A stretch of DNA of 64,000 nucleotides from Bradyrhizobiaceae bacterium (GCA_003963435.1 RXJC01000003.1:62001-126000), one strand, 5' to 3'. Positions 45,472 through 54,961 are shown, counted from the stretch's first letter. Notes: generated by a model not told the origin, from the letters alone. Translations and numbers: made by a program.

Positions 45472-46381
45472 TTCCGTAGTCTGAAGATCGAACGCGATGG
45501 TGTCAACGCCCATAGGGTTCGCCTTTGTCTCCGAATCCGAAGCTCAGCGAGTCTTTAAGTGTAGCGTCCGAAAGCTGCCGCCATGGTTAGCCAGCCTACG
45601 CGATTGCGCTTCTCCTTGGAGCCTTCGCGGTCGGACTGGGAGCCTCGCGTATATTTCGAATGAGCCATCAACGGCGAGGACAGAGTTGCAAACCCAGCAA
45701 CTGAACACCCGAAGAGGGGTGACGGCCTATTTCAGTCTCGTGCCTGCGGAACATCAAGGAACTGATCATGAGCGCCGCTGAACAAGGGCTGCGTGGCCAC
45801 GTGCCTAGGCACCCCGCACGAATACCAGATCCTTGCGGCGCTGTTCAATGCAGCGAAATGCTGTGCGAATTGCGGACGCCGTCGTGAGCGTCGAGTTCTC
45901 ACGGCCGGGATCGCAGATGGTGGCAGGCAGAAGTTAACGCCGATGCAGGAAGGGGCGGCAGCGTGTGGAGGAGTCTTCGATCTGCCCGTGTTCGACCTCT
46001 ACAGAGTGAAATGTTGTGGAGCGCCCTGGCGCGGGCCCTACAACCATCGACCCTAGGTACTAGATCATCTGGGCGAACCAGGCACGCCGAACTTGTCAGT
46101 TCGCGGATCCACCAACGAGGACCCATCCTTGTTGAAACATAGCGCCTTCGGGCAGCTGCAGCTGATGCAGCCATTACGAGTAATCAGCAGGAATCCCGTT
46201 GCTTGAAACCAACGCTTCCGATCTCGCGCGTTGCCCGAGCAGGAGTTGAGTACTGTCTTAGCTGGGTCTAGTCTACCGGGAGACGTCCAACAAGAGAGTG
46301 AATTGCCAGCCGATGAAGGCTAGAACTTTAAGGAGCCGCATCCATCCGTTCGGTGGCCTCGCGACTCACCCGGGTACAATC
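45472..46381. other. Gene-free stretch
   Basis: About 910 bases between DUF3141 and the membrane protein. Several short frames exist on both strands, none with signal peptide, family block or good ribosome site. No repeats or palindromes stood out. Confidence 0.35.
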
Positions 46382-46987
46382 ATGAATCGCATTGGCATTT
46401 CCTTGTGTCTGATCGGGATCATATTGGCATTGTTCCCCCTGATGCTGGGAGAGCATTTGCCTGCAGATTATCACAGAGTCTGGATGTATTCTGGGTTTGC
46501 GATTTTTGGGATCGGATTTGGAGCAGGTCTTGCCTCTCTGTTGGCTGAGCCAATCCGAAAACGATCGCGTTTCTTCTTTGGTCCGTATCCACTGCTGATG
46601 ATGTACGTCTGGGTGAGCAGAACAGGGTTGGTAAAGGATCGCGTAAAGACGCTTAATTTCGTCGAAAGGCTACGCGCGGCCGGCGTCAAGCAAGAGCTCG
46701 ATTTCTATGGGCAGCTCATCACCAAGGACGGCACCAATCCTGAATTAACGAAAATACCACCTGCGCACCTCGAAAAGTGCGCGATCAGCATCGCGACCTC
46801 GCGTGCGCTCACGCAGGGCGGAAACGAGCAGGTCTGTACCTACAATCCCAGGCGCAAGTCGGGCACGGTTTCCGGCCAGCCGGGACATTATTGCAATCTG
46901 CATGTCAGCAGGAAGGTTCTCAAGGTGATCAAGGAGCTTTGGTATGAACCGGATGTGTCGACCGGTGACGAGCGAGCGAACACCTGA
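46382..46987 (+). CDS. Two-helix membrane protein, unknown
   Basis: About 201 residues. Two N-terminal helices (GISLCLIGIILALFPLMLG and YSGFAIFGIGFGAGLASLLA) then a soluble basic part with three Cys (EKCAISIAT, EQVCTYNPR, HYCNLHVSR). A part lying near the membrane (FFFGPYPLLMMYVWVS) may form a third helix. No family recognised and it stands alone. ATG 46382 is used; the ribosome site is weak. Confidence 0.55.
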   Translation: MNRIGISLCLIGIILALFPLMLGEHLPADYHRVWMYSGFAIFGIGFGAGLASLLAEPIRKRSRFFFGPYPLLMMYVWVSRTGLVKDRVKTLNFVERLRAAGVKQELDFYGQLITKDGTNPELTKIPPAHLEKCAISIATSRALTQGGNEQVCTYNPRRKSGTVSGQPGHYCNLHVSRKVLKVIKELWYEPDVSTGDERANT

Positions 46988-47293
46988 TCATTGCAGTTCA
47001 CGGACCCGAATCGGCACAGAGCTTACAGAATTGTATTGAAGCAGAGACCGTATGAGGCGAGGAGGGGCGCTTCAGAGTCGCGGTTTCGGCCGGGCCAGCC
47101 ATGCAATCGTCGCGAAGCTTGATCAATAGCAATGGACCTACAGAGCTTGGCCGAGAGGTATGCATACAGCGCCGCGACGGGAGGTAGCTGCTGTGCAGCG
47201 GACAGACCCCGCGCATCATCCACAATATATACCTATCAAAAGTCGCAAAGGGAAAGCCGCCCGGAGCGGCGCTCGATGAACGTGGAGGACGAA
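46988..47293. other. Gene-free stretch
   Basis: About 306 bases after the membrane protein. Nothing convincing was found. Confidence 0.3.
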
Positions 47294-47757
47294 TTAGTGC
47301 GCTCGAACGAACGTGCGTCCGGTCCAGCGAAAGCTTTGCGTTTCGCTGCCGAGCGTAGCTCTGATCAATAGGGTTCCCGAATAGCTTTCCATTCGGACAT
47401 CCTGCGCGAATAGGCCGAAGATCTTTCCGAAGGTGCCGTTGCGTCGCCTGTAGATCTCGTGCAAACAGCCGCCTTCAGTGCAAATCGATTGCCTGTTTTG
47501 GCAACTTGATCTTGGAAGTGAAGGGCCCGGAAACCTTCCTTGCCGATCTCAATCGATGTCGAAAAGTAGTGTTGCGCGGAGATTTCGGACCCGCAGGTTC
47601 TCTGCAGCACCAACACGCGACGTTGTAGCTCAGCGGGAAGTTGCGCCAGATGATTGGTCGACCAGTGCCGGTCGCTCACAACGCTCGCAGCTATTACCGG
47701 CAACACGCCGAAGAGCAAACCGATCGCGGCCGCACCCAAATTAAACACCATTTTCAT
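47294..47757 (-). pseudogene. Small secreted protein, frameshifted
   Basis: The first frame (ATG 47757) encodes a signal peptide (GAAAIGLLFGVLPVIAASV) and HWSTNHLAQLPAELQRRVL... up to FALKAAV near 47475. From there another frame continues naturally: GCLHEIYRRRNGTFGKIFG...RMESYSGTLLIRATLG...FRWTGRTFVRAH and stops at 47294. This second part has the look of the conserved C-terminus of small secreted rhizobial proteins (..CLHQVY....RW.G..FVR). A one-base loss fits. The uncorrected frame ends at 47365. Confidence 0.75.
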
Positions 47758-47893
47758 AGAGATTGCTCCGGACGTAACCCCAATGGTCAGCGCTACGTTT
47801 ACGCCGGGGTGTCTTTCAGGAAGCGTGCGCGCGAGGTCGGCCCTGCAGCAGGTAATGCCAGCGCTCTCTAAGAAGGCGATCCGGATACAATCG

Positions 47894-48151
47894 TCAGCTT
47901 TGCTCCGCTCGCGGGAGCTCCACCGGACCGCCTCCCTCACGAGAGGCATTCCATTTCCGCCAATGGGTCGGCTGAATATCAACGTGCCTCCTGTTTGCGG
48001 CGTCCACAAAGCCCACTCCGCTTCTGTGGCATGGATAGGGAAGCGCGACGATCAGGCCATCATAATCCATGACTCCGATTTCCAGATCCCCATCCGGCGC
48101 GACTATAGAGACCGGTAGCCATTCTTGGACTTGAATTCGAGGTTCCATCAT
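47894..48151 (-). CDS. Small conserved-looking protein, unknown
   Basis: 85 residues. AAGGAG lies seven bases before ATG 48151. The sequence APDGDLEIGVMDYDGLIVALPYPCHRSG and VDIQPTHWRKW resembles short proteins seen in rhizobia, with no known role. No signal peptide. It is 137 bases ahead of the frameshifted secreted-protein gene on the same strand. A perfect FixK-type box lies about 65 bases upstream. Confidence 0.7.
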   Translation of the reverse strand: MMEPRIQVQEWLPVSIVAPDGDLEIGVMDYDGLIVALPYPCHRSGVGFVDAANRRHVDIQPTHWRKWNASREGGGPVELPRAEQS

Positions 48152-48431
48152 GACTCCGCTCCTTCAAGGCGATGATAGAACAAGCCTATTATATGTTGGT
48201 TCTACGTTGTTGATTTGCATCAATATTCATGTGTGCAGTCCGTCCGCAGCGATGGGGCGGGCGCATGATTCGCGGGAGAGATCCCTGCGATATATTGCAA
48301 CAGGTACCCCGAACGGGTATATATGCGACACACCTCGGCTACCGTGAGCCGGGCGGAGCGCATGGTCCAGTACGCGGCAATTCGATGTTGTCGGCTTTTC
48401 CGCACGCGCGAACGATGGTAGAGACGGTTGT
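48152..48431. promoter_or_regulatory. Divergent region with a FixK box
   Basis: About 280 bases between the minus-strand small protein and the plus-strand secreted protein. It holds the perfect palindrome at 48210-48223. No gene seen. Confidence 0.45.
48210..48223. promoter_or_regulatory. Perfect FixK/FNR-type box
   Basis: TTGATTTGCATCAA, perfect TTGAT-N4-ATCAA. Centre is about 65 bases from ATG 48151 (minus) and about 215 from ATG 48432 (plus), so the minus gene is the better target. Confidence 0.65.
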
Positions 48432-48863
48432 ATGTTGTCGTGGTTGACGAACGCGGGTCGGCGAAGAGCGGGATATGTCCTTGCTCTCGTGTATGCGTTT
48501 TGCGCATTCGCCCCTAGCCTTGCTGTTGCGTCATCGCACTGCTCGCCCCGCGACAGTCATGAGCAAGGCGTCGTGGTGCACAATCACGAGCATGGTGACG
48601 CTTATCATCATGTAGCCGCCTCAGGAGCGAGCGTCGTCACCGACGACGCATCGGCCGATAACAATGGGCGCGTCGACCAAGATCAGCCGGCCAAGGCTCC
48701 TCGCGGCGCGACCTGCTGCAGCTTGATTTCAGTGCCCGGGCTGCCAGCCGGAAGTGCTGAGATCTTGACGCCGACCCCACAGCGCTCTTCCTACCTGCCG
48801 GAGGCGTACCTCCGCTTGAGGGATAACGCGCCGCCTCGGCACTACCGTCCTCCGATTTCCTGA
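48432..48863 (+). CDS. Secreted His-rich protein before the cusC-like gene
   Basis: About 143 residues. A signal-like helix (YVLALVYAFCAFAPSLAVASS) is followed by a His-rich part (VVVHNHEHGDAYHHVAASG), a CCSL pair and a Pro-rich end (APPRHYRPPIS). The overall plan resembles the protein at 31788-32138. Position ahead of an efflux channel and multicopper oxidase suggests copper binding, but no family is known. Confidence 0.68.
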   Translation: MLSWLTNAGRRRAGYVLALVYAFCAFAPSLAVASSHCSPRDSHEQGVVVHNHEHGDAYHHVAASGASVVTDDASADNNGRVDQDQPAKAPRGATCCSLISVPGLPAGSAEILTPTPQRSSYLPEAYLRLRDNAPPRHYRPPIS

Positions 48864-48944
48864 CCAAACGGACTAAGCTGACGCATGGCCCAGCGCACCA
48901 GCGCGGGCCAGGTGATTCATGTCAATTGGTCAGGATTCCTATCC

Positions 48945-49235
48945 ATGTTCGATTTTCTCGGAGCGGTCCGCGTCCGAATACGTGCGGTCGCATGCCAGCG
49001 CTTGGCGCAGCTGCGGAATCCAGCGCTGGCGCTGATACCCGCCGCCGTCCTAGCTGGCTGTGTTCAGATTGCACCGCCGCTGGCGGGACCGGATCCCGCG
49101 GACCCCGGGGTGCGAGTCCGCGGCGCTTCCTATCGCTCGACTGTCGCTCCCTACACCAGCTTGCGGCCGGCATCGCCAGTCGGTTGGAAGGAGCACAATC
49201 AGGGCGTGACCCCTCCGGCCGCCAAGTCCGAGTAG
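48945..49235 (+). CDS. Small putative lipoprotein
   Basis: About 96 residues. A lipobox-like LAGC at about residue 39 (LIPAAVLAGCVQIAP) gives an unusually long basic leader. The rest ends in YRSTVAPYTSLRPASPVGWKEHNQGV. It lies 11 bases ahead of the cusC-like gene and is likely in one transcript with it. An imperfect FixK-like site (GTGATTCATGTCAA) is at 48912-48925. Start is tentative. Confidence 0.6.
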   Translation: MFDFLGAVRVRIRAVACQRLAQLRNPALALIPAAVLAGCVQIAPPLAGPDPADPGVRVRGASYRSTVAPYTSLRPASPVGWKEHNQGVTPPAAKSE

Positions 49236-49246
49236 GAGTGGAAACG

Positions 49247-50689
49247 ATGAGAACTTCATACTCGATGCACCCTCGCGTCATCGCCGGCTCGTCATTGCTG
49301 GTGCTGACGCTGATGCTGGCCGGTTGTGCAAACTTCTCTCCGGACCACGGCATGACGCTCGTCGCAGACGGTGTCGGCGCCACGATCCAAAAAGACGTGG
49401 TTGCGGTGCGCACGGCCGAGGACGCCGACACGACGGAAGCAGTGGTAAAGAGGCTGCTCGGCCGGACTCTCGACGTCGAAACGGCGATCCAGATCGCCCT
49501 CCTCAACAACAAAGGTCTGCAGGCTGCATTTAATGAACTGGCCCTGGCCGAAGCAGACTCCGTCGAGCAGAGCCTTCCGCCCAATCCGGTCTTTTCGATC
49601 TCAAGAGTGAGTGGGGACGCGGCCTTCGAGACCAGCCGTCAGGTAGTTGGGGATATTCTGGCTCTCGCGACGCTTCCTTTTCGCGCCGAGATTGCACGGG
49701 AACGGTTTCGTGCAGCCCAATTCCGGGCCATCCTTGAAACGCTTCGAACTGCAGCCGAGACGCGGCGAGCCTACTACCGGGCGGTTGGGGCAAATGAACT
49801 TACCGTGGTGCTGAACGATACGAAAACCTCTGCGGAAGCGATCGCCGAATTGGCCGAGAAACTCGGCAAGACCGGGTCGATGAACAAGCTCGACCAGGCG
49901 CGCGAGCAGGTGTTCTACGCAGAGATCACTGCGGATGTTGCCTCCGCGCGGCAAGAGGCCGCGAGCTCACGAGAGCGGCTTGCGCGGGCGATGGGGCTCT
50001 GGGACCAGAAGCTGAACTTCAAGCTTCCCAGTCGCCTGCCTGACCTGCCGCGACGGCCAAAGAGTCTGCCGTTCATAGAGGTCGATGCGGTTGCACATCG
50101 CGTCGATCTGCAGATCGCTCGGATCGAGCTCGGCGCGTTAGCCAGGGCGCAAAATCTGACCGAGGCAACCCGATTTGTGACGCTCCTGGATTTGGCGGGA
50201 ATTGATAGTCGCACCAAGGAGCCAGAGGGCAGCCCGTTTCGACAGCGCGGCTTTGAGCTGCAATTTCAGGTCCCTATCTTTGATGGAGGGGAAGTTCGGG
50301 TCAGGCAAGCAACTGAGATCTATAACCAGGCATTCAATCGCTTGACGGAGCGGGCGGTCAATGTGCGCTCGGAGGCGAGGGAAACTTATCGCAATTATCG
50401 CTCGCTCTACGATATCGCCGGCCACTATCAACGCGAGGTTCTGCCGCTGCGCAAGGTGATCGCCGACGAAACGGAGCTGCGTTACGGCGCGATGCAGGTC
50501 GACGTCTTTGCGGTGCTGGCTGAAGCGCGACAGCGTGTTGCCTCTCTCCGCGCCGCCACGGAAGCAAAACGCGACTTCTGGCTAGCAACGGCCGATCTCC
50601 AGACAGCCGTCAACGGCGGCGGGTCCGGCGACTCCGGCAGGGAAGGACGAATCACAACAGTGTCTGCCGTAGCATCGACTCCCAATTAA
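49247..50689 (+). CDS. CusC-like outer membrane efflux lipoprotein
   Basis: About 480 residues. The lipobox LAGC (LVLTLMLAGCANF) marks a lipoprotein. OEP repeats: LDVETAIQIALLNNKGLQAAFNELALAEAD and, later, FELQFQVPIFDGGEVRVRQATEIYNQAFN. It is likely the outer channel for the CusBA pump, which is encoded 12 kb away. TAGGAGTG precedes ATG 49247. Followed by the multicopper oxidase with the same direction. Confidence 0.85.
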   Translation: MRTSYSMHPRVIAGSSLLVLTLMLAGCANFSPDHGMTLVADGVGATIQKDVVAVRTAEDADTTEAVVKRLLGRTLDVETAIQIALLNNKGLQAAFNELALAEADSVEQSLPPNPVFSISRVSGDAAFETSRQVVGDILALATLPFRAEIARERFRAAQFRAILETLRTAAETRRAYYRAVGANELTVVLNDTKTSAEAIAELAEKLGKTGSMNKLDQAREQVFYAEITADVASARQEAASSRERLARAMGLWDQKLNFKLPSRLPDLPRRPKSLPFIEVDAVAHRVDLQIARIELGALARAQNLTEATRFVTLLDLAGIDSRTKEPEGSPFRQRGFELQFQVPIFDGGEVRVRQATEIYNQAFNRLTERAVNVRSEARETYRNYRSLYDIAGHYQREVLPLRKVIADETELRYGAMQVDVFAVLAEARQRVASLRAATEAKRDFWLATADLQTAVNGGGSGDSGREGRITTVSAVASTPN

Positions 50690-50723
50690 TCGAAGTATTG
50701 GCAGTCAACCAATGGAGTGAGCG

Positions 50724-52091
50724 ATGATCTCGAGAAGAGGTTTCTTAGGTACTGCTGCGCTCGTCAGTGCGACCGCGATCAGCGGCCGCGTTCAGGCTGC
50801 TGCAATCCCGGAAGCGCCAATCATGGACAAGGTCACGATGCAGCCGCCGCTTCATCCGAGCAGTGGCCCGGATTACAGACCTGTCGTGACTCTGAACGGT
50901 TGGTCGCTGCCGTGGCGCATGAACGGAGATTGGAAGGAGTACCATCTGGTTGCTGAACCCGTGGTGCGCGAATTTGCGGAAGGCATGAAGGCGTTCCTTT
51001 GGGGCTACAACGGGCAGTCGCCGGGACCAACGATCGAAGCGGTCGAGGGTGACAAGGTCCGCATCTTCGTCACCAACAAGCTTCCCGAAGCGACGACCGT
51101 GCACTGGCACGGCATGATTCTGCCGAGCGGAATGGATGGTGTCGGTGGTTTGACGCAGCCGCACATCAAACCGGGCAAGACCTTCGTCTACGAATTCGAG
51201 ACGAAGAAGAGTGGCACGTTCATGTACCATCCGCATTCCGATGAGATGGTGCAGATGGCCATGGGCATGATGGGAATGTTCATCGTCCATCCGCGGGATC
51301 CCGCGTTCCGCCCTGTCGACCGCGACTTCGTGTTCATCATGAGCGCCTACGATATGGATCCCGGAACCTATCTTCCTAAGGTCACCGAGATGACCAATTT
51401 CAATATGTGGGCCTGGAATAGCCGAGTGTTTCCGGGGATCGACCCGCTGCCGGTTAGACTTGGCGATCGGGTCAGGGTGCGAATCGGCAATCTCACCATG
51501 ACCAATCACCCGATTCACCTGCACGGGCATAGCTTCTCCGTAAGCTGTACGGATGGCGGTTGGGTGCCGGAGAGTGCGCAATGGCCGGAGACCACGATCG
51601 ACGTGCCCGTCGGTGCGGTGCGCGCCTTCGACCTCATCGCCGACAACCCTGGTGACTGGGCCTTCCACTGCCACAAATCGCATCACACTATGAATGCGAT
51701 GGGTCACGATCTCAGGACGTTGATCGGGGTCCCCAAGCAAGCAATTGCCAAAGCGGTCAAGAAGCTCGCGCCCGATTCCATGGCCATGGGATCGACGGGC
51801 ATGGCGATGGGGGAGATGGAAATGCCACTGCCGGACAACACCTTGCCAATGATGACCGGCTCCGGACAGTTCGGTCCGATCGAGATGGGGGGCATGTTTA
51901 CGGTCATGAAGATCCGGGAAGAACTTGCGCAAGACGACTACCGCGATCCCGGTCCTTATCAATTCCCGAAAGGCACCGTTGCCTATGAAGTTGAGACGCC
52001 GGCGGCGCAGCCAGTTCGGGAAGAGCAGGGAGCTCCGAAATCACCGACTAAGAATGGCGGGAATAAAGCGATGAAAGGGATGAAAATGTAA
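50724..52091 (+). CDS. Multicopper oxidase, Tat-exported, CopA-like
   Basis: About 455 residues. Tat signal ISRRGFLGTAALVSA. The four copper-binding segments are seen: HWHG, HPHSDE, HPIHLHGHSF and HCHKSHHTMNAM (type 1 site with axial Met). A Met-rich stretch (SMAMGSTGMAMGEMEM) near 350-370 may bind Cu(I). It likely oxidises Cu(I) in the periplasm. The end is Lys/Met-rich. It is followed by CusF-like, copC and copD genes in one direction. Confidence 0.92.
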   Translation: MISRRGFLGTAALVSATAISGRVQAAAIPEAPIMDKVTMQPPLHPSSGPDYRPVVTLNGWSLPWRMNGDWKEYHLVAEPVVREFAEGMKAFLWGYNGQSPGPTIEAVEGDKVRIFVTNKLPEATTVHWHGMILPSGMDGVGGLTQPHIKPGKTFVYEFETKKSGTFMYHPHSDEMVQMAMGMMGMFIVHPRDPAFRPVDRDFVFIMSAYDMDPGTYLPKVTEMTNFNMWAWNSRVFPGIDPLPVRLGDRVRVRIGNLTMTNHPIHLHGHSFSVSCTDGGWVPESAQWPETTIDVPVGAVRAFDLIADNPGDWAFHCHKSHHTMNAMGHDLRTLIGVPKQAIAKAVKKLAPDSMAMGSTGMAMGEMEMPLPDNTLPMMTGSGQFGPIEMGGMFTVMKIREELAQDDYRDPGPYQFPKGTVAYEVETPAAQPVREEQGAPKSPTKNGGNKAMKGMKM

Positions 52092-52138
52092 CGCAGAGCT
52101 ATGACTGGGACAAACGAAGACATCTGAAGGAGAATGCG

Positions 52139-52432
52139 ATGAACAAACTGATCCAAACGGCAGGCGCCGTGCTCGTGGCGGCCATGTTGGTGACAGCCGC
52201 TGCGGCGGAAGACATCAAGGGCGAAGTCAAGAAAATCGACGAGAGCGCGGGCAAGATCACCCTGAAGCATGGACCTGCCAAGAGCATTGGCATGGATGAG
52301 GAGATGACGATGGTCTACCGCGTCAAGGACCCTGCGATGCTTAAGCAGGTGAAGGTGGGTGACAAGGTTACGTTCGAGGCGGAGAAATCAGACAACGGTT
52401 TCGCGGTAACCAAAATCCAGAAGGGCAAGTGA
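52139..52432 (+). CDS. CusF-like periplasmic copper-binding protein
   Basis: 97 residues with a signal peptide ending AAAAE. The OB-type core has KHGPAKSIGMDEEMTMVYRV. In E. coli CusF, His, Trp and two Met bind Cu(I); here His and MTM are kept but a Met stands where Trp is expected and one more residue is inserted. It would carry Cu(I) to the CusCBA pump. RBS GAAGGAG precedes. A hairpin (CTGGACG/CGTCCAG) at 52441-52472 separates it from copC. Confidence 0.85.
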   Translation: MNKLIQTAGAVLVAAMLVTAAAAEDIKGEVKKIDESAGKITLKHGPAKSIGMDEEMTMVYRVKDPAMLKQVKVGDKVTFEAEKSDNGFAVTKIQKGK

Positions 52433-52499
52433 TCCTGATCCTGGACGTCGCTGCGCAGACGGCGCCGTCCAGTCCAGATCTCACAAGGAAGAGGAAAGA

Positions 52500-52868
52500 A
52501 TGTCGAAGGCATTTCAATATGGCGCCGCGGCTGGAGTTGCGGTCCTCCTGTTTACCTCGCTGGCGCAAGCTCACCCGCAGCTTCAGTCTGCGGAGCCGGC
52601 TGCTGGCACGACCGCGCCTGCGCCGAAGCAGATCCGAATCATATTTAACGAAGCTGTCATTCCGCAATTCTCAGGCATCGAGCTCAGGGATCCAAGCGGT
52701 AAGCTTATTCCAGTCGGGAAGTCAGATACGGATCGCGCAAACAAGAAGATTCTGATCGTCCCAATGAAGCAGGACCTCGCGCCCGGAGACTACAAGGTGG
52801 ATTGGCACGCGGTCTCCGACGATACCCATCGCGTCAAGGGAAGCTACTCATTCAGCGTGGGACGCTGA
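52500..52868 (+). CDS. copC: CopC-family copper-binding protein
   Basis: 122 residues. After the signal peptide the mature N-terminus is HPQLQSAEPAAG, which gives the His1 ligand of CopC; further ligands are likely in DWHAVSDDTHRVKGSYSFSV. Met-rich Cu(I) site of some CopC is absent. GGAAGAGGAAAG precedes the ATG. Its stop overlaps the copD start (TGATG). Confidence 0.92.
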   Translation: MSKAFQYGAAAGVAVLLFTSLAQAHPQLQSAEPAAGTTAPAPKQIRIIFNEAVIPQFSGIELRDPSGKLIPVGKSDTDRANKKILIVPMKQDLAPGDYKVDWHAVSDDTHRVKGSYSFSVGR

Positions 52869-53788
52869 TGATAGATATTGGACTCGTAGCATCGCGACTG
52901 CTGCAGTACATAGCGGCAACAACCCTGTTTGGCATGGCGCTATTTCCCCTCTACGCATACCGAGGCCGAGAGCCAGACCGAATCTTCCGTTGGAGAGGGC
53001 GGCTGCTGTTTTTGGCGGCACTTCTGGCGATAGTGAGCGGAATCGCATGGTTCTTTTTTTCTGTCGCAAGCATGACCGGCGATGTTTCCGGTCTGCTCGA
53101 TCCGGACACTCTCTTGCTCGCGGAGCACACGAGTTTTGGCACTCTCTGGACCTGGCGCATGCTGCTTGCCTTGCTCATAGTGGTCCTGATGAGCAGTGGG
53201 GTGACGTATGTCGCGGGAAGTGTGATGATATCCCTTCTCGCGGCCGTACTTCTCTTCTCGTTAGCAGGTACTGGCCATACCCAAGTCGAGGAAGGATGGG
53301 CCGGCATTGTTCATGTCTTGGCTGACGGGGTGCACCTTCTTGCCGCCGGAGCCTGGCTTGGAGGATTGTTGCCACTCGCCTACCTGGTCTCTCATTACTG
53401 CAAGACACCTGATGACGTGTCCCCGCTCGACGACGTCCTCGTCCGCTTTTCCGGTATGGGCTATTTGGCGGTCGCGACTCTCGTCGGAACGGGTCTGATC
53501 AACAGTTGGCTGCTGGTCGGTTCGGTTTACGCCCTATTGACGTCCGGGTACGGGCAGCTTCTGGCGGTGAAGCTTGTGCTTTTTATAGGTATGCTCGGCC
53601 TTGCCGTAGCCAACAGGTTCTGGCTTATTCCTGCGCTGGAGAAATCATCTGCCGTTGCATGCCGCTCGGGTACCATCGACTACCTTCGCCAGCTGCGGAA
53701 CCACATCGTGAGCGAGCAGCTGTTGGGACTCTTGGTCCTGTTCGTTGTAAGTATACTGGGGACCATGCAGCCGGCGATCGTCCCGTGA
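52868..53788 (+). CDS. copD: CopD-family membrane protein
   Basis: About 306 residues with about eight membrane helices. The block AGIVHVLADGVHLLAAGAWLGGLLPLAYLV holds the family histidines, plus TGHTQ. It takes copper from CopC through the membrane. The start ATG 52868 overlaps the copC stop. No CopA/CopB of the Pseudomonas type adjoin; the multicopper oxidase lies upstream in the same run. Confidence 0.9.
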   Translation: MIDIGLVASRLLQYIAATTLFGMALFPLYAYRGREPDRIFRWRGRLLFLAALLAIVSGIAWFFFSVASMTGDVSGLLDPDTLLLAEHTSFGTLWTWRMLLALLIVVLMSSGVTYVAGSVMISLLAAVLLFSLAGTGHTQVEEGWAGIVHVLADGVHLLAAGAWLGGLLPLAYLVSHYCKTPDDVSPLDDVLVRFSGMGYLAVATLVGTGLINSWLLVGSVYALLTSGYGQLLAVKLVLFIGMLGLAVANRFWLIPALEKSSAVACRSGTIDYLRQLRNHIVSEQLLGLLVLFVVSILGTMQPAIVP

Positions 53789-53954
53789 GCGAGAAGCATT
53801 CTCCTCAATCGAACCTGGCCCCGGTGCTGGCTGCACTGGCCCTGCAGCCGCCCGCGGCGACATCTTACGTTTGGGAACGTTGAGCTGAGAAGGTCTTTTT
53901 CGACCGGTGCCACTGGTGGGGCTCGCGGTCGAGCCACCTGAAGGACGCTCACGA

Positions 53955-54356
53955 ATGTCGGATCTATTGCTCAGCGGCGAAGTTCGGAATGGGCTAGGCC
54001 ACACCCTTCATTGGATTGCAACAGGGATCGAAATACTTGGTGTCGCCGTCATCCTGTTGGGGGTGCTTGTCTCTACCACATGGATGGCGCGTGATCTTGC
54101 GAGCGGAGAGTGGACGAGAGCCTATCGTTCCTACAGAGCCAATTTGGGGCGAGGGATTCTGCTCGGTCTCGAGTTCTTCATCGCGGCCGATATCATCGGA
54201 ATGGTCGCGATCGTACCGACGTTTGAACGTCTTGGCATACTCGCCGTGATTATTATGATCCGGACGCTTTTGAGCTTCTCGCTTCAGATCGAAGTCGATG
54301 GACGACTGCCTTGGCGTAGAAAGGAAGAAAGCAAAATCCAGAGTGAAGGCCTGTGA
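53955..54356 (+). CDS. DUF1622 membrane protein
   Basis: About 133 residues with three membrane helices. The pattern LLGLEFFIAADIIGMVAI and IIMIRTLLSFSLQIEVDGRLPW is that of DUF1622 proteins, whose role is unknown. ATG 53955 is preferred over 53907. Gap of 166 bases from copD on the same strand. Possibly part of the same transcript. Confidence 0.8.
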   Translation: MSDLLLSGEVRNGLGHTLHWIATGIEILGVAVILLGVLVSTTWMARDLASGEWTRAYRSYRANLGRGILLGLEFFIAADIIGMVAIVPTFERLGILAVIIMIRTLLSFSLQIEVDGRLPWRRKEESKIQSEGL

Positions 54357-54498
54357 TCATCGAGTGCGCCCCAGCACTTGGCATTCATCCGACCTATTCA
54401 CCTATTCCGCTGATGCTGCTGCTGGACGAAGCGGCGACAGCGATGGAGGCGGGTTCCGACCAGACATCAGCCATACTTAACCGCCCTTGGTCTGCAGG

Positions 54499-54945
54499 TT
54501 ATCTGCATCTGGATTTGTCAGTGAAGCGTCTGTCGCACTCTTTGAGAAGCGCCGGCGAATCCCAGATGACAGACCCGTCTTCGGCGAGAATGAACGGATC
54601 AACAAACAATGGATCTCGGGTCAAACGCCATGCCTGTTGAATGGCGGCTTCGTTGGTTGGATAGGATTCGCAGCGCAACACTGAGACTTGATAGGGCTCC
54701 TGCGAAGCCTGCAAGAGGGGGCCATCCGTATAAACAAGCAAGACCGGACCAACGCTTGGATGTCGGTTCGCGAGCTGGCTGAGTTCTTCGCAGGCGAGCT
54801 CGACTGCCTTGGGTACTGGTCTGATTTCACGCTCCCAGTTTTGTACTGCGCCGCGGTTTACTCCGAGTTTCTCTGCCGCCTCAAACTGGTTATATCCAAA
54901 TCTTTTTCGCCACTTTTTCAGATCCCACGAGTCCACCGGCGTCAT
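54499..54945 (-). CDS. XRE-type regulator with unknown C-terminal domain (copy 1)
   Basis: About 148 residues. N-terminal helix-turn-helix: WRKRFGYNQFEAAEKLGVNRGAVQNWE. The C-terminal domain has GPVLLVYTDGPL, LRCESYPTNEAA and FILAEDGSVIWDS, shared with the neighbour at 54962. No known ligand domain. It starts 17 bases after copy 2, so both should be one operon. The 3' end converges on DUF1622. Confidence 0.75.
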   Translation of the reverse strand: MTPVDSWDLKKWRKRFGYNQFEAAEKLGVNRGAVQNWEREIRPVPKAVELACEELSQLANRHPSVGPVLLVYTDGPLLQASQEPYQVSVLRCESYPTNEAAIQQAWRLTRDPLFVDPFILAEDGSVIWDSPALLKECDRRFTDKSRCR

Positions 54946-54961
54946 CCAGTTCGGGCGTAAT

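Noticed and set aside
50745..51962. 405-codon His-rich open frame opposite the multicopper oxidase
   Set aside because: The His/Arg richness comes from reverse-reading Met and other codons of the oxidase.
54353..54640. Open frame starting with GTG overlapping the DUF1622 stop
   Set aside because: It looks coupled, but it overlaps the XRE gene on the other strand and has no recognisable content.
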